The translations under genes were made by a program, and so were the position numbers. From assembly GCA_903884425.1 (NCBI GenBank), contig CAISEP010000020.1, positions 124,001 through 188,000 of the forward strand: DNA of 64,000 nt, written 5' to 3'. This document shows positions 58,601 to 64,000 of the stretch, piece by piece (the stretch's first letter is position 1; each line of letters opens with the position of its first letter). The notes under the pieces were generated by a model, which worked only from the letters and a program-made list of their open reading frames with translations, made no database searches and was not told the DNA's origin. Origin of the DNA: an uncultured Caulobacterales bacterium. Lineage in GTDB: Bacteria; Pseudomonadota; Alphaproteobacteria; Caulobacterales; Caulobacteraceae.

Positions 58601-58952
58601 TGACCGACGCGCCGTTGGAGCTGACGGAGGTCATCCGCTGCAGGCTGGGCATCTGGCCCAGCTGCCGTTCCAGCGGCGCGGTGACGGTGGAGGTCATCAC
58701 CTCCGGCGAGGCCCCCGGATAGAAGGTCTGCACCTGGATGGTGGGATAATCCACCTCCGGCAGGGCCGAAAGGGGCAGGAACTGGAAGCCGATCACCCCG
58801 GACAGGAAGATCGCCAGCATGAGCAGGGACGTGGCGATCGGCCGCTGGATGAACAGCGTCGACGGGCTGAACCCGCCCAGCGGGCCGCCGCTCTCCCTCC
58901 CGGATGCCGGAGCCTGAGGCGCGGAACCGGGCGGCTGGGACGGAGGACTCAT
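55677..58952 (-). CDS. RND efflux pump subunit, MdtB-like
   Basis: 1091 residues. A 30-residue Pro/Gly-rich N-terminal extension precedes [19 protein letters not shown]. The RND core shows [21 protein letters not shown] and [17 protein letters not shown]. One periplasmic loop has an insertion with a CX4C pair (Cys344, Cys349 in [13 protein letters not shown]), possibly a disulfide. It is coupled to the adaptor upstream and to the MdtC-like gene downstream by 4-nt overlaps. Substrates of MdtABC systems include bile salts and antibiotics; they are not predictable here. Confidence 0.94.
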   Translation of the reverse strand: MSPPSQPPGSAPQAPASGRESGGPLGGFSPSTLFIQRPIATSLLMLAIFLSGVIGFQFLPLSALPEVDYPTIQVQTFYPGASPEVMTSTVTAPLERQLGQMPSLQRMTSVSSNGASVITLQFGLDLTLDVAEQQVQAAINAAGNLLPSDLPTPPTYAKVNPADAPVMTLALSSDVLAPTEVEDLADNRLASRISQMPGVGLVTVSGGQRPAVRIQANPQALAGYGLSLDTLRSSIAAANVNGAKGTVNGPTRAYAINANDQLSSPVDYEKLVVAYRNGAPIRLGSVAKVIAGAENSQLSALAGAPRNGKPYTTPAVILNIQRQPGANVIAVVDRIKALLPHTYCQTKDCRSKPSLIEDGLPAGLVITPMTDRTVTIRASVHDVEVELALAVALVVAVIFVFLRNIAATFIAGVAVPLSLVGTFGLMYLLHFSLNNLSLMALTVASGFVVDDAIVMIENISRYVEEGEESKPAALKGAGEIGFTIISLTVSLLAVLIPLLFMADVVGRLFREFAVTLAVTIVISAIVSLTLVPSLCGLWLKQPKTPRPGGFEDRAQKALDWVIERYDRGLGWVLSHQRTTLIVALATFALTAVLYVVIPKGLFPVQDVGEIQGVVEADQSVSYAKMADIQAQVAEALLRDPAVENVSAFTGVDAQNNSVNNGRVLIQLKPLSQRSGSASEIIRRLNDEIRVPGATVYMQPVQDLAIDSEVSKTQYQFVLEGSDPALLQTWSAAVIDRLKQSSKVADVTSDVQSQGLAMSIVVDRDTAGRLGVSMAAIDNALYNAYGQRIVSTIFTQSNQYRVILEVAPEFRLGPEALSSLYLPTGSGGQAPLSAFAKLVEQPAPLVVTHVGQFPAVTISFNLGKGESLGGAVSAIKQMEKQVKVGDQTGVPLSINTTFLGAADAFEKSLNNELWLILAAIVTIYIVLGVLYESFIHPITILSTLPSAAVGALIALMIAGEDLGVVGVIGLILLFGIVKKNAIMMIDFALDAERNEGLSPVEAIRQAALLRFRPILMTTLAALFGAAPLMIGGGYGAELRQPLGVAIVGGLIASQLLTLFTTPVIYLAFDRLARRLPHDGLVMDGAPDGSGAA

Positions 58953-60790
58953 CGCTGCGGACCGCCGCCACCCTGGCCGCCGCCCTGCATCGCCATCCGC
59001 GCGCGGATCTCGATCAGCTTGGCCTTCTGCTCGGGACGCAGGATCGTGGACAGCTTGCCGAAGGCCGCGCCATAGGCCTTCTTCATGGCCGCACGGCGGG
59101 CGTCGGGATCGGCATTGTCACCCAGCTGGGCCATGGCCTGCTCCCGCGCCTCGGCGAACAGGATGTCGGCCTTCTGCTGCTGGCCCGGATCGAGGTTCAG
59201 CTCCGCCAGCATGGCCTGCAGGCGTCCGCTGCCGCCCCCTTCGCCACCACCGGCGGCCGGAGGGGGGGCCGCACCGGTAGCTGCATCGGAGGGCCTGCCG
59301 TGGGCCGCCGCGGCGGCCATGGGAGCTGCGCCGGGTGAGGCGGTGCCGCCCATGCCTGCTCCGCCCATGCCCGCCATCGCGGAGGCCGGTCGGCAACCGG
59401 CCGAGCCGCCCGCGCCGCCGCCGGAACGACCACCATAGGCCGAAGCCCCGCCGGAGCCGGGCCCCTTGTGCAGGCCGCGACCCGCCCCGCCGCCCGCGCC
59501 GGGGGGGCAGGCCGGGGGCGCGGCGACGGTCATGCCTTCCCGCAGGCGGTCGGTGCCGTCGGTGACCACCGTCTCTCCCGCCGAAAGGCCGGACAGGATG
59601 GCCGTCCGCTCGCCCTGGGCCGCGCCGGGGGTGACGGGACGGATATGCACCGCCTTGGCGCTGTCCACGGCATAGACGAACATGCCGTTCTGGCCGCGCA
59701 GCACCGCCGAGGTCGGCACGATCACCGCCCCCTTCAGCACTTCCACCGTCAGGCGGACATTGACGAACTGGTTGGGGAACAGGGCCCCGTCGGCATTGGC
59801 GAAGCGGGCCTTGGCCCGGACCGTGCCGGTGGTGGTGTCGATCAGGTTGTCGAGGGTGGCCAGGGTCCCGCGGGCCAGCACCTGGCTCTGGGCGCGGTCA
59901 TAGACCTCCACCGCCAGATGGGCATGGTGGGCGAGCTGCTGGTTGACCTTGGGGACCACGTCCTCGGGCAGGGTGAAGGCCACGTCGATGGGGCTGACCT
60001 CTGCCACGGTGACGATGCCGTTGGCATCGCCGGCGGTGACGTAGTTGCCCGCATCCACCTGCCGCAGCCCGACCTTGCCGCTGATCGGCGAGGTGATCCG
60101 GGTATAGGCGAGGTTCAGCTTCTGGGCCCCCACGGCGGCCTCGTCGGCCTTCACCTGGGCTTCCAGCTGGCCGACCAGGGCCTGCTGGGTATCCACTTGC
60201 TGGCGGGACACCGAATCCTGGGCCAGCAGGGTCTGATAGCGCTTCAGGTCCATCCGGGCATTGACCAGCTGCGCCCGGTCCTTGGCTGCGGTGGCTTCCG
60301 CCTGGGCCAGCTGCTGCTGATAGGGGCGCGGGTCCACCTGGGCGAGGAACTGGCCCTTCTTGACCACCTGTCCCTCGGTGAAGCCCACGGACATGAGCTG
60401 GCCGGAGAGCTGGGTCTTCACCGTGACCGTGGCCGTGGGCGTGACGGTGCCCAGGGCCTGGACGGTGACCGGCATGGCTCCGGCCTCCGCCACGGCGATG
60501 TTCACCACCGCACCGGGGCGTCCCTTGCCACCGGCCGCGCCGCCGCGTCCACCGCCCGATCCGGGCGGTCCGCCGACGCCGGGCGGGCCGAAGCCCCCGC
60601 CGGTGTCCTCCACGGGCTTGGCCTTGTTGGCGACGGCGAACCACACCAGCCCGCCCAGCACCACCACGGCCGCGGCGGTGACGAACCAGCCCGTCCGCCC
60701 GCTGCGGGTCCGGCGGCCGAGCCACGGCGGTGCGTCATGGGGTCCTTGGGGCGGCGTGGAACCGGGTGTCGAAGAGCCAGAATCAGTCAC
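58949..60790 (-). CDS. RND periplasmic adaptor, MdtA-like, with CpxP/Spy-like C-terminal domain
   Basis: 613 residues, GTG start with AAGGAG 10 nt upstream. Residues 34-55 are a membrane anchor, 95-423 the lipoyl/hairpin/beta-barrel adaptor core ([37 protein letters not shown]). The protein then continues through a Gly/Ala/Met-rich linker (424-522, with Cys428, Cys466 and several His and Met) into a helical domain (523-605) with [20 protein letters not shown] and [16 protein letters not shown], resembling CpxP/Spy/ZraP-type LTxxQ chaperones. Normal MdtA ends near 415 residues, so this is an unusual fusion. First gene of the efflux operon. Confidence 0.93.
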   Translation of the reverse strand: MTDSGSSTPGSTPPQGPHDAPPWLGRRTRSGRTGWFVTAAAVVVLGGLVWFAVANKAKPVEDTGGGFGPPGVGGPPGSGGGRGGAAGGKGRPGAVVNIAVAEAGAMPVTVQALGTVTPTATVTVKTQLSGQLMSVGFTEGQVVKKGQFLAQVDPRPYQQQLAQAEATAAKDRAQLVNARMDLKRYQTLLAQDSVSRQQVDTQQALVGQLEAQVKADEAAVGAQKLNLAYTRITSPISGKVGLRQVDAGNYVTAGDANGIVTVAEVSPIDVAFTLPEDVVPKVNQQLAHHAHLAVEVYDRAQSQVLARGTLATLDNLIDTTTGTVRAKARFANADGALFPNQFVNVRLTVEVLKGAVIVPTSAVLRGQNGMFVYAVDSAKAVHIRPVTPGAAQGERTAILSGLSAGETVVTDGTDRLREGMTVAAPPACPPGAGGGAGRGLHKGPGSGGASAYGGRSGGGAGGSAGCRPASAMAGMGGAGMGGTASPGAAPMAAAAAHGRPSDAATGAAPPPAAGGGEGGGSGRLQAMLAELNLDPGQQQKADILFAEAREQAMAQLGDNADPDARRAAMKKAYGAAFGKLSTILRPEQKAKLIEIRARMAMQGGGQGGGGPQR

Positions 60791-61290
60791 GCGGAAAGAG
60801 CTCCTTGGTCACTCGAACGGTCGCACGGTGGGAAGGCCATACCGCGAACCGGGCCGTCAGGGGAGAGACTAGCCCATCTCGACCCGGCTGGAACGACAGG
60901 AATGTCATTCCCGCAGGGACCCCGGGAAATAACCGGTCTTTGATGCTGTTTTGTTGCAAGAACGCTACACGCGGCGGCCAAATGGTCCTCCGGCCCCGGA
61001 TCGGCGTAACAGGGGTTTGACGCCGCCCGTGCAGTCGGCAGAGTTTCCCTGTCGAGGGTCGGTGGCGCGTTGGGGGACACGCCGCGGATCCGAGACCGGC
61101 GCGCGCCGCTTCTGCGGTCGCCAGCGCCGCTCGGACGGGCAGGTTTGCGCAACGCCGACGGGGCTTCATCGCCCGCGGCGTCCGGGCGAGGGGGTGGGGC
61201 GGATCGCACTGCGGTCCGCCCCTTTCGCTTTTTGGGCCCTTTCGCTTTCAGGGCCTTGTCCTTCAGGCCGGACGCCATTCGTTTCGGCCC
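60791..61290. other. 500-nt gap upstream of the efflux operon without a supported gene
   Basis: The left part must hold the promoter of the minus-strand adaptor gene. A Lys-rich frame on the minus strand (start near 61278) and a frame on the plus strand (60951-61346) cross the gap but show no family motif. The right part contains a plus-strand hairpin with a T-run (listed separately) and a doubled CCCTTTCGCTTT. Confidence 0.5.
61196..61233 (+). terminator. Terminator-like hairpin with T-run on the plus strand
   Basis: GGGGCGGA (61196-61203) pairs with TCCGCCCC (61215-61222), followed by TTTCGCTTTTT. No plus-strand gene lies upstream for over 15 kb apart from short frames, so it may end a non-coding transcript or serve another purpose. 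Confidence 0.4.
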
Positions 61291-62223
61291 TCATGCCAGC
61301 AGTTTCAGCTCCCGCAGCCGCTCGGTCAGATAGGCGTGACTGGTGATCGGCTCGGGATAGCGGTCGGGACGCTCCGCCGTAATGCAGCCAGGCAGGGTGC
61401 GGATGAGGAAATCCGGGGCGAAGTGGTGGAAGAACGGGGTGGAATAGCGGGAAAAGCCCCGCCGCTCCGGGGCCGGATTGACCACCCGGTGGGTGGTGGA
61501 GGGCAGCACGTGGTTGGTCAGCCGCTGCAGCATGTCGCCGATGTTCACCACCAGCGCCCCCGGCGGCGGGGAGATGTCCAGCCAGTGGCCGTCCCGGTCC
61601 AGGATCTGCAGCCCCGCCTCCTCCGCCCCCAGCAGCAGGGTGATGACGTTGATGTCCTCGTGCGCGCCGGCCCGCAGGCCGACCGCATCGGGGGCCAGGG
61701 GCGGATAGTGCAACAGGCGCAGCACCGAATTGCCGTCCTTCATGGCCGGAACGAAATAGTCGTCGGACAGCTTCAGGTGCCGGGCAATGGCCCGCAGCAG
61801 CCGGTCGCCCAGGGCATCCAGCCCGTCGAACAGGGCCCCCACATGGGGCCGGAAGTCCGGCACCTCCGCGGGCCACAGGTTCGGCGGCATGGCGTCGGCG
61901 GAGGGGTGGCCCGGCGGCAGGTCCCGGCCCATGTGCCAGAACTCCTTCAGGTCGGCCCGGTGCTCCCCCTTGGCCGTCTCCACGCCGAAGGGGGTATAGC
62001 CCCGCTGCCCGGCTCCGCCGGGGGGGTTGTAGGTCTGCTTCACCCCGTCGGGCAGGGCGAAGAAAGCCCGGGTGCTGTCCAGGGCCGCGGACACCGTCGC
62101 CTCCCCCAGGCCGTGGTCGGACACCACCGCGAAGCCGTAGCGCTCGAAGGCCTCCCCCAGCTGACGGCTGAAGCCCTCGAAGTCGCGGTCGTACAGGGTC
62201 ATCGACACAGGCGTGAGGCTCAT
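61291..62223 (-). CDS. 2OG/Fe(II) oxygenase, isopenicillin N synthase family
   Basis: 310 residues. N-terminal DIOX_N-type region with LGEAFERYGFAVVSDHGL, and the double-stranded beta-helix core with Fe ligands in GAHEDINVITLL (His-x-Asp) and THRVVNP (distal His), and the 2OG anchor in RYSTPFF. Bacterial members oxidise small molecules; plant relatives act in hormone and flavonoid pathways. The substrate is unknown. It lies 44 nt after emrB and is possibly in the same transcript. Confidence 0.9.
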   Translation of the reverse strand: MSLTPVSMTLYDRDFEGFSRQLGEAFERYGFAVVSDHGLGEATVSAALDSTRAFFALPDGVKQTYNPPGGAGQRGYTPFGVETAKGEHRADLKEFWHMGRDLPPGHPSADAMPPNLWPAEVPDFRPHVGALFDGLDALGDRLLRAIARHLKLSDDYFVPAMKDGNSVLRLLHYPPLAPDAVGLRAGAHEDINVITLLLGAEEAGLQILDRDGHWLDISPPPGALVVNIGDMLQRLTNHVLPSTTHRVVNPAPERRGFSRYSTPFFHHFAPDFLIRTLPGCITAERPDRYPEPITSHAYLTERLRELKLLA

Positions 62224-62267
62224 GGTCCGGGCTCCGTCGCGGGTGACCGGCGGGCTGGTCCTCAGAC

Positions 62268-63818
62268 TCAGTGCCCGCCTTCGCCCAGAGTTACGGGGCC
62301 GGTGGGGCGCGGCGCAAGCCAGATCGAGCAGGCGGCGATCACCAGGATCACGCTCATGGCCGTGAATACCCCGTCCGTGGCCAGCATCACCGCCTGCTGC
62401 TGGGTGAGCTGGTCCACTGCCGACAGGGCCTGGGCCGGGGCCATGCCCGACGCCTGCATCTGGTCGAGGGTCCCGGTGCTGTTCAGGCGACCGGCCAGGG
62501 ACACCCGGGCGCTGGTGGTGGCGTTGGACCAGCTGGTGGTGGTCAGGGACACCGCAAAGGCCCCCGCGGTGGTGCGCAGGAAGTTCAGTATGCCGGCCCC
62601 GGACGCGGTGTCCTCCGGCGAGATGGAGCCCAGCGCAATGGTGTTCAGGCCGATGAAGAAGCAGGGCATGCCCGCCCCCAGGACGATCTGCGGGATGGTG
62701 ATGGACCAGAAGTTGGCCTCCGTCGTCAGGCCCGCGCGGACGAACATGACGATGCCGATGAGCAGCACCCCGCCGAACACGAAGCGCCGGGGATCGGTCT
62801 TGCCGATATTGGCGCCCACCACCGGGGACAGGAGCACCGCCAGGATGCCCTGCACCGACATCACCCGGCCGGACCACAGGGCGTTGTAGCCCATGCTGGT
62901 CTGCAGCCAGAGCGGGATCAGCACCACCGCCCCGAAGAAGGCGCCATAGGTCAGGGCCATCACCGCGCTGCAGGTGGAGAAGGCCCGCACGGCGAACAGG
63001 CGCAGGGCCACGATGGGGTGCTTGTGCGTCAGCTCCCAGATCAGGAAGCTGGCAAAGCCGATGGCCGCGGTCACCGCCAGCCCCACGATGAAGGGCGAGT
63101 TGAACCAGTCGGACTCCTCGCCCTTGTCCAGCATGATCTGCAGGGACCCGACCCAGACCACCAGCAGGCCCAGGCCCATGAAGTCCACCGGGGCCTTGAC
63201 CAGGGGCAGCTCGTAGCGGGGCAGCAGGCGGGAGGCGAAATAGAAGATGCCGATGGCCACCGGCACGTTGATGTAGAAGATCCACGGCCAGCTGGCATTG
63301 TCGCAGATCGCCCCGCCCAGCAGGGGACCGGCGATGGGCCCGACCACGGCGGTCATGGACCACAGGCCCATGGCCATCCCCCGCTTGTCCGGCGGGAAGA
63401 TGCGCATCATCAGGGTCTGGGACAGGGGCATGATCGGCCCGCCGCTGAACCCCTGCAGCACCCGGAACAGGACCAGCACCCCAAGCGACGGGGCGATGCC
63501 GCACAGGGCCGAGCAGACACCGAAGGCGATCACCGCGCCGCAGAACACCCTGACCGCCCCGAACCGCGCCGCCAGCCATCCGGACAGGGGCACGGTGATG
63601 GCCTCCGCCACGGAATAGGAGGTGATCACCCAGGTTCCCTCGCTGGGGGAGATGGCCAGCCCCCCGGCAATGTTGGGCACGCTCACATTGGCGATGGTGG
63701 TGTCGAGAATGGCCATGAAGTTGGCAAGCGCCAGCACGAAGGCCCCGAGCACCAGGCCGAAGCCGGTCAGGGGCGACTTGTCATGCCGGGAAAAGGCCGC
63801 CGTCATCGAAGGGCTCAT
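62268..63818 (-). CDS. EmrB-like drug exporter, MFS DHA2 family
   Basis: 516 residues with about fourteen membrane segments. The DHA2 signatures are FMAILDTTIANVSVPNIAGGL in helix 1, WVITSYSVAEAITVPLSGWL in helix 2 and VVGPIAGPLLGGAI (antiporter motif C) in helix 5. It expels hydrophobic compounds by proton antiport, together with the EmrA-like adaptor upstream (10-nt gap) and a TolC-type channel. Confidence 0.94.
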   Translation of the reverse strand: MSPSMTAAFSRHDKSPLTGFGLVLGAFVLALANFMAILDTTIANVSVPNIAGGLAISPSEGTWVITSYSVAEAITVPLSGWLAARFGAVRVFCGAVIAFGVCSALCGIAPSLGVLVLFRVLQGFSGGPIMPLSQTLMMRIFPPDKRGMAMGLWSMTAVVGPIAGPLLGGAICDNASWPWIFYINVPVAIGIFYFASRLLPRYELPLVKAPVDFMGLGLLVVWVGSLQIMLDKGEESDWFNSPFIVGLAVTAAIGFASFLIWELTHKHPIVALRLFAVRAFSTCSAVMALTYGAFFGAVVLIPLWLQTSMGYNALWSGRVMSVQGILAVLLSPVVGANIGKTDPRRFVFGGVLLIGIVMFVRAGLTTEANFWSITIPQIVLGAGMPCFFIGLNTIALGSISPEDTASGAGILNFLRTTAGAFAVSLTTTSWSNATTSARVSLAGRLNSTGTLDQMQASGMAPAQALSAVDQLTQQQAVMLATDGVFTAMSVILVIAACSIWLAPRPTGPVTLGEGGH

Positions 63819-63828
63819 TGGGAGGGGC

Positions 63829-64000
63829 TCACCGGGCGGACCCGGAGGCAGTGTCGATGTCGGCCTTCACCGACAGGCCGACCCGGAGCGGATGGGCCGC
63901 CAGGTCCTTCGGGTCGAGGCGGATGCGCACCGGCAGGCGCTGGACCACCTTGATCCAGTTGCCGGTGGCGTTCTGAGCCGGGATCACGGCAAAGGCCGAC
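63829..64000 (-). CDS. EmrA-like membrane fusion protein, C-terminal end (cut by window)
   Basis: Only the last 56 residues lie in the window; the gene continues beyond 64000. The visible AQNATGNWIKVVQRLPVRIRL and HPLRVGLSVKADI segments are the standard C-terminal barrel of EmrA/HlyD-type adaptors. It is upstream of and close to emrB, as in emrAB operons. Confidence 0.9.
   Translation of the reverse strand, partial: SAFAVIPAQNATGNWIKVVQRLPVRIRLDPKDLAAHPLRVGLSVKADIDTASGSAR

Noticed and set aside
52210..59075. Two very long plus-strand frames (1184 and 1116 codons) opposite the RND genes
   Set aside because: Composition rich in His, Gln, Arg and Gly and mirror position to known RND genes show that they are shadows.
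60787..61278. Lys/Arg-rich 163-codon frame on the minus strand upstream of the efflux operon
   Set aside because: Composition drifts along the frame, it runs into the adaptor start and no family similarity is visible; it might hide a short gene but cannot be supported.

Overview
The window is about 64 kb of very GC-rich DNA from what looks like an alphaproteobacterium of the Caulobacteraceae (Phenylobacterium, Caulobacter or Brevundimonas type). This is inferred from the large TonB-dependent receptor, the dnaK-dnaJ pair with a sigma32-type promoter, the TPR-fused modifying enzymes, the chemoreceptor operon and a characteristic extragenic repeat containing TTCGAGACG and GGATGACGCGCG. Genes are densely packed and many neighbours share 4-nt stop/start overlaps (ATGA or GTGA). 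No rRNA, tRNA, CRISPR array, insertion sequence or prophage is visible.

Layout. (1) 1-560: 3' end of a TsaC/Sua5-type gene and a repeat island. (2) 558-11283, minus strand: a ten-gene head-to-tail train reading lemA, two TPM-domain genes, a fused ATP-dependent 5-oxoprolinase, DUF969/DUF979 5-oxoproline transporter subunits, DUF2891, kynU, kynB and a lone AsnC-type sensor domain. It couples 5-oxoproline uptake and opening with tryptophan (kynurenine) breakdown. (3) 11390-16122, minus: astA-astD-astB (arginine to succinylglutamate semialdehyde steps) with an EamA exporter, but without astC or astE; then a divergent ABC exporter. (4) 18430-28862: two S1/P1-type nucleases, a TPR-2OG/Fe(II) oxygenase, a TPR-aspartyl beta-hydroxylase, a divergent TPR-sulfotransferase and a 1053-residue TonB-dependent receptor. 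I regard this as the best candidate for an undescribed system, possibly peptide or protein tailoring linked to uptake. (5) 29169-36690: penicillin-acylase-family hydrolase, a repeat-containing 63-aa lipoprotein, a hybrid histidine kinase, a LysR regulator with a coupled small gene, a GST and a membrane protein. (6) 36782-44775: membrane dipeptidase, then a polyhydroxyalkanoate cluster (depolymerase phaZ, class II-like synthase phaC with Cys296, TetR regulator phaD, phasin), acyl-CoA dehydrogenase and thiolase around an FNR/FixK-like box. (7) 45059-50454: chemoreceptor operon, dnaJ and dnaK. (8) 50816-60790: a four-gene, fully translationally coupled MdtABC-like RND efflux operon with an outer-membrane factor. 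Its adaptor carries a C-terminal CpxP/Spy-like helical domain and one pump carries a 116-residue low-complexity insert. (9) 61291-64000: a 2OG/Fe(II) oxygenase and an EmrAB-type drug exporter, cut by the window edge.

Three of the four repeat islands lie exactly between convergent gene ends, which suggests a role at transcript 3' ends. Start sites were chosen from overlaps, family length and Shine-Dalgarno-like sequence; all functions are inferred from recognisable family motifs, without database searches.
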